The translations under genes were made by a program, and so were the position numbers. The notes under the pieces were generated by a model. That model saw only the letters and a list, made by a program, of their open reading frames with translations, had not been told where the DNA came from and did not search any database. From Streptomyces pinistramenti (lineage in GTDB: Bacteria > Actinomycetota > Actinomycetes > Streptomycetales > Streptomycetaceae), in assembly GCF_020564935.1 (NCBI RefSeq), contig NZ_JAJCXB010000058.1, positions 1-40,931 of the forward strand: a DNA stretch of 40,931 nt, read 5' to 3'. Below are positions 14,787 through 22,715 of the stretch, in pieces; position 1 is the first letter of the stretch; the number at the start of each line of letters is the position of its first letter.

Positions 14787-15656
14787 TCAGGCCGTCGCCG
14801 ACCGGTACTTGCGCACCGCCAGGGTCCGGAAGAGGGCGATGATCAGGAGGGACCAGATGATCGACGCCCATACCGGGTGCTCCATCGGCCAGGCCCCGGT
14901 GACCGAGACGGGGCGTCCGGCGATGCTGTTGCCGAAGAGGTCCCGGGCGGCCTGGACGGTGGCGCTGAAGGGGTTCCATTCGGCGATGTACTGGAGGAAC
15001 GCGGGCATGCCGTTGACCGGCACGAAGGCGTTGGAGATGAACGTCAGCGGGAAGAGCCAGATCAGCCCGCCCGAGGTGGCCGCCTCAGGCGTCCGCACGG
15101 TGAGGCCGATCAGCGCGCCGATCCAGGAGAAGGCGTAGCCGAGCAGGAGCAGCAGCGCGAAACCGACGAGCACCTTGGCGAGGTTCTCGTGGGCGCGCCA
15201 GCCGATGATCAGCGCGACGACGGCCAGCACGACCAGCGTCAGCGCGGTCTGCACCAGGTCCGCGAGGGTCCGGCCGGTGAGCACCGCGCCGCGGGACATC
15301 GGCAGTGAGCGGAACCGGTCGATCAGCCCCTTGTGCATGTCGTCGGCGATGCCGGCGCCTGCGCCCGCCGTGGCGAAGGTGACGGTCTGCGCGAAGATGC
15401 CGGCCATCAGGAATTCGCGGTACGCCTGGGCGTTGCCCGGCGCGGCGCCCGGGATGGTGATCGAGCCGCCGAAGACGTACGTGAAGAGCACCACGAACAT
15501 GATCGGCTGGATCAGGCCGAAGATGACGACCTCGGGGATCCGCAGCATCCGGATCAGGTTGCGCTTGGCCACCACGAGGGAGTCGCGTACGGAGCGGCCG
15601 ATGCCGCCTCGGGGCTGCGGGGTCCGGACCGGAGCCGCTTCGGTCACCGCGCTCAT
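14787..15656 (-). CDS. ABC-2 type exporter permease (DrrB-like)
   Basis: A 289-residue integral membrane protein with six predicted helices, including VVIFGLIQPIMFVVLFTYVFGG near residue 50 and the C-terminal WASIIWSLLIIALFRTLAV. The stretch MLRIPEVVIFGLIQPIMF after the N-terminal cytoplasmic helix, and FPLTFISNAFVPVNGMPAFL, are characteristic of DrrB/ABC2_membrane permeases that export drugs or lipids. The ATG overlaps the stop of the ATPase gene by 4 bp (15653-15656), so the two subunits are translated together. The substrate is not predictable. A self-resistance or multidrug role is only a family expectation. Confidence 0.92.
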   Translation of the reverse strand: MSAVTEAAPVRTPQPRGGIGRSVRDSLVVAKRNLIRMLRIPEVVIFGLIQPIMFVVLFTYVFGGSITIPGAAPGNAQAYREFLMAGIFAQTVTFATAGAGAGIADDMHKGLIDRFRSLPMSRGAVLTGRTLADLVQTALTLVVLAVVALIIGWRAHENLAKVLVGFALLLLLGYAFSWIGALIGLTVRTPEAATSGGLIWLFPLTFISNAFVPVNGMPAFLQYIAEWNPFSATVQAARDLFGNSIAGRPVSVTGAWPMEHPVWASIIWSLLIIALFRTLAVRKYRSATA

Positions 15657-16741
15657 TTCACGGCCTCCTTCGTGGGCTCCGGGGTGGCGTCCACCCCGTC
15701 CTTCGCGGCCTTCTTCCGCCGCTTGGTGTCCTTGCGCCGGCCGTCCTTCCGCCCGCCGGACCCACCGTCCCCGTCGGCCCCGGCGCCGTTCTCCGTCCCG
15801 GTCTCCGCGGCGTGCCCGGTGAGCGAGATGAACACGTCGTCCAGGGTCGGCCTGCGCAGCCCGATGTCGTCGATCTCGACCCCGCGGGTGTCCAGTTCGC
15901 GGATGACCTCGGCGAGGAGTTTGGCGCCGCCGGTCACCGGGACCGTCAGCTTGCGGGTGTGCGTCTCGATCGTGCCCTCGCCCGTGCCGAAGCGGCGCAG
16001 CACCTCGTCGGCGATGCGGATCTGCTCGGGGGTGTGCACCACCACCTCGACGCGTTCGCCGCCGGTGCGGGCCTTGAGCTGGTCGGAGGTGCCGCGGGCG
16101 ATGACCCTGCCGTGGTCGATCACGCAGATGTCGTGCGCCAGCCGGTCGGCCTCCTCCAGGTACTGGGTGGTGAGCAGCAGCGTCGTGCCGCCCGCGACCA
16201 ACTCCTGGATGACGTCCCAGAGTTGCTGGCGGTTGCGGGGGTCGAGGCCGGTGGTCGGCTCGTCCATGAACATCACGGGCGGGCTGACGACCAGTGCGGC
16301 GGCGAGGTCGAGACGGCGGCGCATACCACCGGAGTAGGTCTTGGCGGTACGGTCAGCGGCGTCGGTGAGGTGGAAGCGCTCCAGGAGTTCGGCGGCCCTC
16401 CGCTTCGCGTCCCGCCCACTCATCTGGTAGAGCCGGCCGACCATCACGAGGTTCTCGCGGCCCGTCAAGTACTCGTCCACGGCGGCGAATTGGCCGGAGA
16501 GGCCGATGGACCTGCGCACCCGGTCGGGGTGGCGCAGCACGTCGATCCCGGCGACCGTCGCGCTGCCGCTGTCGGGCCTGAGCAGGGTGGTCAGTACGCG
16601 TACGGCAGTGGTCTTGCCTGCGCCGTTCGGACCGAGCAGGCCGAGGACGCTTCCTTCGGGAACGTCGAAATCGACGCCGTCCAGTGCCTTCACGTCGCCG
16701 AAGGTTTTGACCAGAGCCTCGGCATATATGGCGCCTGGCAT
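15653..16741 (-). CDS. ABC exporter ATP-binding protein (DrrA family)
   Basis: A 362-residue ATPase subunit. Walker A is GPNGAGKTT (37-45), the signature YSGGMRRRLDLA is at 137-148, Walker B is VMFMDEP (157-163), and TTQYLEEAD supplies the switch histidine position typical of DrrA (Gln in place of His). The DrrA-type C-terminal domain ends with IDDIGLRRPTLDDVFISLTG (about 285-305). An unusual hydrophilic tail of about 55 residues follows, rich in Gly, Asp and then Lys/Arg (GRRKDTKRRKKAAK). The ATG at 16741 has GGGAG 7 nt upstream. It forms a two-gene operon with the permease. Confidence 0.94.
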   Translation of the reverse strand: MPGAIYAEALVKTFGDVKALDGVDFDVPEGSVLGLLGPNGAGKTTAVRVLTTLLRPDSGSATVAGIDVLRHPDRVRRSIGLSGQFAAVDEYLTGRENLVMVGRLYQMSGRDAKRRAAELLERFHLTDAADRTAKTYSGGMRRRLDLAAALVVSPPVMFMDEPTTGLDPRNRQQLWDVIQELVAGGTTLLLTTQYLEEADRLAHDICVIDHGRVIARGTSDQLKARTGGERVEVVVHTPEQIRIADEVLRRFGTGEGTIETHTRKLTVPVTGGAKLLAEVIRELDTRGVEIDDIGLRRPTLDDVFISLTGHAAETGTENGAGADGDGGSGGRKDGRRKDTKRRKKAAKDGVDATPEPTKEAVK

Positions 16742-16961
16742 GTGGGTTCTCCCATGGCTTGGGTGAGTTCCAGGTCGAATCTTACGGTTGGCGACTCATA
16801 CCCGCTCTGCGGGCACAGGTCCGCAACGGGCCGCCGCAACGCCATACTTCTCGGAGCACCACCGCACGACAACACCTCGCGGCCCGGACTCGGATGTTAC
16901 TCCGAACGCGACACAGACGCGATACATCGTGAGAAGATTCACCCGCTCTTCACGCCGTCCT

Positions 16962-18233
16962 TCACGGCATCACCGTGTACCCGGACGCCCGCAGCACCGT
17001 GCTCAGCTCCGCGCAGTGTTCCGGACCCGTGGTCTCCAGATGCAGCTCCACCTCGGCCTCCGTCAGCCCGAGCCGCGGGTCGGTACGGACGTGGATCACG
17101 TCCAGGACGTTGGCGTCGACATCCGACAGCACCCCCAGCAGCGTCGCCAGCGCCCCCGGCCGGTCCGTCAGCCGCAGCCGCAGCGACAGGTAGCGCCCGG
17201 CCGCCGCCATGCCGTGCCGCAGGATCCGCTGCATGAGGAGCGGGTCGACGTTCCCTCCGGACAGCACCGCGACCACCGGCCCCTCGAACGTCCCCGGTTC
17301 CGCGAGCAGCGCCGCCACCGGGCTCGCCCCGGCCGGCTCCACCACCATCTTCGCCCGCTCAAGGCACAGCAGCAGCGCGCTGGACAGCGCGTCCTCGGAG
17401 ACCGTACGGACCTCGTCCACCAGGGCGTCGACGATCCGGAACGGCACCTCGCCGGGCCGCCCGACCTTGATGCCGTCCGCCATCGTCGACAGCCCCTCGA
17501 TCGCGACGGGGTGCCCGGCCGCCAGCGACGGCGGATAGCAGGCGGCGCCCGCCGCCGGCACGCCGATGACCTTCACGTCCGGCCGCAGCGCCTTCACCGC
17601 GACCGCCACCCCGGCCGCAAGACCGCCGCCGCCGACTCCCACGACGACGGTCCGCACCTCGGGGCACTGTTCCAGGATCTCCAGGCCGACGGTGCCCTGG
17701 CCCGCGATGATGTCCCGGTGGTCGAAGGGGTGGATGAAGACCGCGCCGGTCTCGTGCGCGTACTCCTGGGCGGCGGCCAGCGTCTCGTCCACCACCTGGC
17801 CGTGCAGCCGCACCTCGGCGCCGTAGTCGCGGGTCGCCGCGACCTTCGGCAGCGGGGCGCCGACCGGCATGAAGACCGTCGAACGCACCCCGAGCAGGGA
17901 CGCGGCGAGCGCCACCCCCTGCGCGTGATTGCCCGCGCTCGCCGCCACGACTCCGGCCGCCCGTTCCTCGGCCGAAAGACCGGCGATGCGTACGTACGCG
18001 CCGCGGATCTTGAAGGACCCGGTGCGCTGGAGGTTCTCGCACTTCAGGTGTACCGGGGAACCGATCAGCCCGGACAGATAGCGGCTGCCCTCCATCGCCG
18101 TGGCCCGCGAGACGCCGGAGAGCATCTTCTGCGCCCCGTATACGTCGTCCACCGAGAGCGCGGCGGGACCGTCGGCCGCTCCCCCGGCAGCGGGCGCCGG
18201 AGTGACGGGCGGGTGCGGCGTGTGATCTGCCAT
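16962..18233 (-). CDS. ilvA: Threonine ammonia-lyase (threonine deaminase) with C-terminal ACT domain
   Basis: A 423-residue PLP enzyme that converts L-threonine to 2-oxobutanoate and ammonia, the first step towards isoleucine. The PLP lysine is Lys75 in RTGSFKIRGAY. ASAGNHAQG (about 100-108) and VGVGGGGLAAG (about 200-210) bind the cofactor. The C-terminal LRLRLTDRPGALATLLGVLS (about 345-364) is an ACT domain. The single ACT domain makes it the shorter, catabolic-like form, which also serves biosynthesis in actinobacteria. The start at 18233 (MADHTPHPP) is preferred because the longer frame adds no conserved residues. The ribosome binding site is weak. The gene is divergent from the MarR gene. 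Confidence 0.92.
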   Translation of the reverse strand: MADHTPHPPVTPAPAAGGAADGPAALSVDDVYGAQKMLSGVSRATAMEGSRYLSGLIGSPVHLKCENLQRTGSFKIRGAYVRIAGLSAEERAAGVVAASAGNHAQGVALAASLLGVRSTVFMPVGAPLPKVAATRDYGAEVRLHGQVVDETLAAAQEYAHETGAVFIHPFDHRDIIAGQGTVGLEILEQCPEVRTVVVGVGGGGLAAGVAVAVKALRPDVKVIGVPAAGAACYPPSLAAGHPVAIEGLSTMADGIKVGRPGEVPFRIVDALVDEVRTVSEDALSSALLLCLERAKMVVEPAGASPVAALLAEPGTFEGPVVAVLSGGNVDPLLMQRILRHGMAAAGRYLSLRLRLTDRPGALATLLGVLSDVDANVLDVIHVRTDPRLGLTEAEVELHLETTGPEHCAELSTVLRASGYTVMP

Positions 18234-18553
18234 GCGGCCAGTCTCGCAGTTCCCCCCCGCTAGGGGCGTTGCGGCCCGGGGCGGCACGGAGGCGGCGGGG
18301 CGGAGCGGCGGCCGGCGGCCGCCCGCGGGCCCGGGAGGCTGCGGAGGGGAGGTGATCCGGTCGGTGAGCCCGTGCCCGAGCGGTCACGGGGAGGGGCAGG
18401 GGACGCGCACAGTGCGCAGGTGGGGCCGGTCGGACGGGGCCGCGGGCCCGTCGCAGGGCCGCGGCCGGAACCCGCAGCCCCGGTACGGGCCGGGCCCGAG
18501 CCGCGTACTCTGTCCCCCAATCCGTAAGCCCCCCATGAAGCGAGCTCCCGGCC
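18234..18553. other. Divergent intergenic region between ilvA and marR
   Basis: A 320-base, very GC-rich gap that must hold promoters for both genes. I see no leader peptide, T-box or convincing regulatory palindrome. No short gene can be supported. Confidence 0.5.
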
Positions 18554-19054
18554 ATGCCCACCACTTCGGACATGACGACACACACCGACCCCGCCGTTCT
18601 CGACGCGCTGCAACACCAAGTGGCCGTCTTCGCCCGCCGCGCTGAACAGAGCCGGCTCGGCGGCGTGGGACAGGCGCGCAACTCCATGGACCGCGCCGCC
18701 TACCTGCTGCTCAACCGCCTGGACCAGGAAGGCCCCATGGGCGTCAAGGCCCTGGCCGCGGGCATGGGCATCGACTCCTCGACGGTGACCCGCCAGGTCG
18801 CACCGCTGGTGGACGCCGGTCTTGTCAGCCGCGCCACCCACCCCGAGGACGGCCGGGCGGTGGTCCTCCAGCTGTCCGACCGCGGCCGCTCCCGCCTCGA
18901 AGAGGTGCGCAATTCGCGCCGCGCGCTGATGGAGCTGGTGACGGACGAGTGGTCCGACGAGGAGCGCGAGGCGTTCTGCACCCTGCTGACGCGCTTCAAC
19001 GCCTCGCTCGCCACCGTCACCGCTTCACTGCCCGGGTCCGGCCCCGCGTCCTGA
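18554..19054 (+). CDS. MarR-family transcriptional regulator
   Basis: A 166-residue winged helix-turn-helix repressor. The recognition region is MGVKALAAGMGIDSSTVTRQVAPLVDAGLVSRATHPEDGRAVVLQLSDRG (about 62-110), containing the family's Asp-x-Arg wing motif (PEDGRAV). Flanking helices (about 12-40 and 125-155) would form the dimer interface. MarR proteins respond to small phenolic ligands or oxidants. Two ATGs (18554 and 18572) are possible, and neither has a strong ribosome binding site. It is divergent from ilvA and followed by a hairpin, so it is a single-gene unit. Its targets cannot be read from context. Confidence 0.92.
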   Translation: MPTTSDMTTHTDPAVLDALQHQVAVFARRAEQSRLGGVGQARNSMDRAAYLLLNRLDQEGPMGVKALAAGMGIDSSTVTRQVAPLVDAGLVSRATHPEDGRAVVLQLSDRGRSRLEEVRNSRRALMELVTDEWSDEEREAFCTLLTRFNASLATVTASLPGSGPAS

Positions 19055-19111
19055 TCCGGCCGGGGGCCCGGACATGCATTCCGCACCAGGGGGCGGGACG
19101 GGCCGGCCGGT

Positions 19112-19136
19112 ACCACCCCTCGCATGGAGGGGTGGT
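19112..19136. terminator. Hairpin between marR and metB
   Basis: ACCACCCCT (19112-19120) pairs perfectly with AGGGGTGGT (19128-19136) over a 7-nt loop, between convergent genes. Confidence 0.7.
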
Positions 19137-19165
19137 CGGTTCAGCGGCTCAGCCGCCCGTGCCGG

Positions 19166-20326
19166 TCAGCCCAGCGCCTGGGTGAGGTCGGCGAGCAGGT
19201 CGTCGACGGACTCGATGCCGACCGAGAGACGTACGAGGTCGGCGGGGACCTCCAGCGCGGAACCGGCCGTCGAGGCGTGCGTCATCCGTCCCGGGTGCTC
19301 GATCAGCGACTCGACGCCGCCGAGGGACTCACCGAGGGTGAACAGCTCCGCCCGGTTGCAGACGTCGACCGCCGCCTGCTCGCCGCCCGCGACGCGGAAC
19401 GACACCATGCCGCCGAAGGCCCGCATCTGCTTGGCCGCGACCTCGTGCCCGGGGTGCTCGGCCAGGCCCGGGTAGTAGACCTGGGTCACCTTCGGGTGCG
19501 CGGTCAGCAGCTCGGCGACCCGGGCGGCGTTGGCGCTGTGCCGGTCCATCCGGACGGCGAGGGTCTTGATGCCGCGCATCACGAGCCAGGCGTCGAAAGG
19601 TCCGGCAATCGCACCCATGGCGTTCTGGTGGTAGGCCAGTTCCTCGCCGAGCGCGTCGTCGTTGACGACGAGCGCGCCGCCCACGACGTCGGAGTGGCCG
19701 CCCATGTACTTGGTCGTGGAGTAGACGACGACGTCGGCGCCGTGCGCCAGCGGCTGCTGGAGGTACGGGCTGGCGAAGGTGTTGTCGACGACGAGGCGGG
19801 CCCCGGCGTCCCGGGCGACGTCGGCCAGCGCCGCGATGTCGCTGATGCCGAGCAGCGGGTTGCTGGGCGTCTCGACCCAGATCGCCTTCGTACGGGGCCG
19901 CAGCGCGGCGCGTACCGCCTGCGGGTCGGACGTGTCGGCCACCGACCACTCGACACCCCACCGCTCGACGACCTTGGCGAACAGCCGGAAGGTGCCGCCG
20001 TAGGCGTCGTTGGGGATGACGACGTGGTCGCCGGGGGCCAGCAGGGTCCGCAGCAGGCAGTCCTCGGCTGCGAGGCCGGAGGCGAAAGCGAGGCCGCGCC
20101 GGCCGCCGTCGAGGGCCGCGAGGTTTTCCTCAAGGGCGGTACGGGTCGGGTTGGCGCTGCGGCTGTACTCGTAGCCGCCGCGCAGCCCGCCGACACCGTC
20201 CTGCTTGTACGTGGACACCTGATAGATGGGCGTCACCACCGCGCCGGTGCCCAGATCGGGCTCCTGACCTGCGTGGATGGCGAGGGTTTCGAAGTGCTGG
20301 TGGCGCTCGTCGCGCTGATCGCTCAT
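19166..20326 (-). CDS. metB: Cystathionine gamma-synthase (or gamma-lyase)
   Basis: A 386-residue PLP enzyme of the Cys/Met metabolism family. It joins an O-acylated homoserine with cysteine to give cystathionine on the way to methionine. YEYSRSANPTR (about 52-62) is the phosphate-binding Tyr-Arg motif. The Schiff-base lysine is Lys206 in VYSTTKYMGGHSDVVGG. LGGVESLIEHPGRMTHAS near residue 335 is typical of the MetB/MetC group. The start at 20326 (MSDQRDERHQHFETLAIHAGQ) is where family similarity begins. Sequence alone does not fully separate synthase from lyase. The gene is divergent from the membrane-anchored protein gene. Confidence 0.92.
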   Translation of the reverse strand: MSDQRDERHQHFETLAIHAGQEPDLGTGAVVTPIYQVSTYKQDGVGGLRGGYEYSRSANPTRTALEENLAALDGGRRGLAFASGLAAEDCLLRTLLAPGDHVVIPNDAYGGTFRLFAKVVERWGVEWSVADTSDPQAVRAALRPRTKAIWVETPSNPLLGISDIAALADVARDAGARLVVDNTFASPYLQQPLAHGADVVVYSTTKYMGGHSDVVGGALVVNDDALGEELAYHQNAMGAIAGPFDAWLVMRGIKTLAVRMDRHSANAARVAELLTAHPKVTQVYYPGLAEHPGHEVAAKQMRAFGGMVSFRVAGGEQAAVDVCNRAELFTLGESLGGVESLIEHPGRMTHASTAGSALEVPADLVRLSVGIESVDDLLADLTQALG

Positions 20327-20448
20327 GCCTGCCGAGGGTAGTCGTCCGCCGCGGCGGAGATTCCCGGAACTTTCTGGTTCGCTGGAGAGTGGATACATAC
20401 GAAGGCCGCTCCCCGGCCCGCCCCACACCTCCGACCGGGACTCTCCAC

Positions 20449-21618
20449 ATGGACGCTCTGCTCGTGCTCATCGCCGCGACCGCGATCGGCGGTGTCGTCT
20501 TCCTGCCCTGGATGCGGCGCCGGCGGGCCGCGCAGCAGGCCCAGCAGGGCCTGGTGGTGGCCTCCGACCCGATGGCGGGCTACGGCTTCGTACCGCTCGA
20601 CGCGCTCGACGTCCGCCTGCCGGGCCCCGACGAAGAACTCGACGACACGCTCGCGGAGATCTGGCGCACCGGCGACTGGCGGCCGGCCGCCGCGCTGCTG
20701 AAGTCCACCGGGGACGACTGGGAGCGGCGCTGGCAGCGGGTCCAGACGCTGGCCGGAGCGGCCGCCTTCGAACTCGCCGACGAGGCGGAGCCCGGCCGGC
20801 CCGGCTCCGCGGCCGCGGAGGGCGGCGGGCAGCAGGCCGGGATGCCGCGGGCCGGCGGCATCTGGCTGCGGACCTGGCGCATCGAAGCGCCCAAGGACCC
20901 CGGCGGCGCCCAGACCCACGCCCAGTTCCTCGTCCTCCAGGCGCTGCGCGACCCCGGGTCGCAGGACTTCCGGATGATCCTGGAGGAGGCCCGTACGGTC
21001 TGCGGCGAGGCCGCCCTGCTGGCACCCGGCAGCCCGATCCCGTACATCGTCGAACTCGCCGTCGCGCGCGGCCTGCACGACCGGCCCGCCGACTACGAAG
21101 AGCTGTGGTCCAAGGTCGTCCAGCGCGCCCCGCGGCACATGGGCGCGCATCTCGCGGCGCTGCCGTACTGGTCGGAGAAGTGGCACGGTTCCCGCAAGGA
21201 GGCCGAGGCGTTCGCCGAGCGCGCGGCATCCGGGGCCCCGGAGCGGAGCCTGCTCCCCGCCCTCCCCCTGTTCGCGGTCTACGAACACCTCCCCGAGGCC
21301 AACATGGTCCGCGGCCTCTACCAGAGCGCGGTGATCGAGCGGGCCATCGAGGGCGCGCACTTCGCGCTGCGCGAGGCACCCGCCGACCACCCCATGGCGC
21401 CGCACGTCCGCCACCTCCTCGTCTGGTTCCTGGTCCGCGCCGAGCGGTACGCCGAGGCCATGGAGCAGCTCCGCGAGGTGGACGGCCATGTCGGCGCCGT
21501 CCCGTGGTCCTACGGCCGCAACCCGGCCGGCGAATACGCCGCCTACCGCGCCCTGGCCATCGCCGGCTGGGAACGGATGGGCGGCACCTCGGCGGGCTTC
21601 ACGCCGCCGGGGCACTGA
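20449..21618 (+). CDS. Membrane-anchored protein of unknown function with helical repeats
   Basis: 389 residues. A single N-terminal transmembrane helix (MDALLVLIAATAIGGVVFLPWM) is followed by a basic stop (RRRRAAQQ). A cytoplasmic helical domain follows, with TPR-like pairs in the second half (HLAALPYWSEKWHGSRKEAEAF; MAPHVRHLLVWFLVRAERYAEAMEQLREV). Tryptophan-rich motifs such as EIWRTGDWRPAAALLKSTGDDWERRW (given in part here) recall a family of Streptomyces proteins annotated only as hypothetical. The start at 20449 leaves the hydrophobic helix at the N-terminus. A longer frame from 20389 would bury it. No enzymatic residues are recognised. Confidence 0.82.
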   Translation: MDALLVLIAATAIGGVVFLPWMRRRRAAQQAQQGLVVASDPMAGYGFVPLDALDVRLPGPDEELDDTLAEIWRTGDWRPAAALLKSTGDDWERRWQRVQTLAGAAAFELADEAEPGRPGSAAAEGGGQQAGMPRAGGIWLRTWRIEAPKDPGGAQTHAQFLVLQALRDPGSQDFRMILEEARTVCGEAALLAPGSPIPYIVELAVARGLHDRPADYEELWSKVVQRAPRHMGAHLAALPYWSEKWHGSRKEAEAFAERAASGAPERSLLPALPLFAVYEHLPEANMVRGLYQSAVIERAIEGAHFALREAPADHPMAPHVRHLLVWFLVRAERYAEAMEQLREVDGHVGAVPWSYGRNPAGEYAAYRALAIAGWERMGGTSAGFTPPGH

Positions 21619-21644
21619 GGGGGGAGGCGGCCGTGGCCCCCGCC

Positions 21645-21670
21645 GGAATGCCGGCCCGGCCCCCGTCGTT
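21645..21670 (+). promoter_or_regulatory. Sigma-R-like promoter of msrA
   Basis: GGAAT (21645-21649) and GTT (21668-21670) are separated by exactly 18 nt, a full match to the SigR core consensus GGAAT-N18-GTT. It lies 78 bp upstream of the msrA ATG, within the gap after the preceding gene. msrA is a reported SigR target in S. coelicolor. Confidence 0.7.
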
Positions 21671-21748
21671 GCACGGAGGGCCGTCCCCGCGTGGCAGGCG
21701 GTCCGCCGCCACGTCCGCCGTCGCCGTCCCTCCCGGAGCCTGATCCCG

Positions 21749-22420
21749 ATGCTGTTCTCCCGCTTCCAGAACCACCTCCCCACCCCCGACGAAGCGCTCA
21801 AGGGCCGCCCCGAACGGGACTTCACCGTCCCCGAACGCCACACCGTCCTCGGCAATCCACTGCTCGGCCCCTACCCGGAGGGCCTGGAGACCGCCGACTT
21901 CGGCCTGGGCTGCTTCTGGGGCGCCGAGCGGAAGTTCTGGCAGACCGAAGGCGTCTGGACGACCCTGGTCGGCTACCAGGGCGGCCACACCCCGCACCCC
22001 GCCTACGAAGAGGTCTGCAGCGGCCACACCGGCCACACCGAGGCCGTACGCGTCGTCTTCGACCCCGCCGTCGTCCCGTACACCGCCCTCCTGAAGGTCT
22101 TCTGGGAGTCCCACAACCCCACCCAGGGCTTCCGCCAGGGCAACGACGTCGGCACCCAGTACCGCTCCGCGGTCTACACCCACTCCCCCGCCCAGCAGCA
22201 GGCCGCCGAAGCCTCCCGCGACGCCTACCGCACCGTCCTCCAGGCCGGCGGCTATCCCGACATCACCACCGAAATCCTCCCGGCCGGCCCCCGCCCCTTC
22301 TATCCGGCCGAGGGGTACCACCAGCAGTACCTCGACAAGAATCCGGCCGGGTACTGCGGGATCGGCGGGACGGGCATGAGCTGCCCGGTGGGCGTCGCGC
22401 CGATGCCGACGGACGACTGA
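21749..22420 (+). CDS. msrA: Peptide methionine-(S)-S-oxide reductase MsrA
   Basis: A 223-residue repair enzyme reducing methionine-S-sulfoxide in proteins. The catalytic Cys55 is in the invariant GCFWGAE (54-60). Other family blocks are GYQGGHTPHPAYEEVCSGHTGH (in part, about 76-97), FWESHNPT (about 120) and GNDVGTQYRSAVY (about 132-144). The C-terminal extension carries resolving cysteines (AGYCGIGGTGMSCPVG). The ATG at 21749 follows GGAG by 11 nt. A sigma-R-like promoter upstream places it in the oxidative-stress response together with mca. Confidence 0.96.
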   Translation: MLFSRFQNHLPTPDEALKGRPERDFTVPERHTVLGNPLLGPYPEGLETADFGLGCFWGAERKFWQTEGVWTTLVGYQGGHTPHPAYEEVCSGHTGHTEAVRVVFDPAVVPYTALLKVFWESHNPTQGFRQGNDVGTQYRSAVYTHSPAQQQAAEASRDAYRTVLQAGGYPDITTEILPAGPRPFYPAEGYHQQYLDKNPAGYCGIGGTGMSCPVGVAPMPTDD

Positions 22421-22715
22421 ACTCGGGCTCGGCGGCAGGGACCAGGGCGTGTCCGGTGGGGCGCCGCGACGCCACGGCGACCCATCGGACGCGCCCTGCG
22501 ATTGAGGGCTCGGGATTCCTCCGGTCGTCGCCTCCCGCGGCGGCTGCGCCGACTGTGGCCCACGCGGTGCGAGAAGAAGCGTTCACCTGCGTGTCAGCTC
22601 CTTCACCACGTGTAAGTGAATGGTCCGAATAGCGGGCGTTCACGCCATACGCGCAGCGTGTCCCCCCACACTCGTCAGGCTCACCGAACGTCTCAAGCAA
22701 TGAACAGGCACGACC
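22421..22715. promoter_or_regulatory. Upstream region of the amino-acid permease with TTCAC repeats
   Basis: The gap contains TTCAC at 22582-22586 and again 20 bp later at 22602-22606. The second copy also forms an inverted repeat with GTGAA at 22616-22620 (9-nt spacer). The 20-bp phasing would place sites on the same DNA face. A regulator binding site is plausible but no protein can be named. Confidence 0.3.

Noticed and set aside
16742..18553. Possible riboswitch or attenuator around ilvA
   Set aside because: No leader peptide rich in Ile/Thr/Val/Leu codons and no terminator/antiterminator pair could be drawn.
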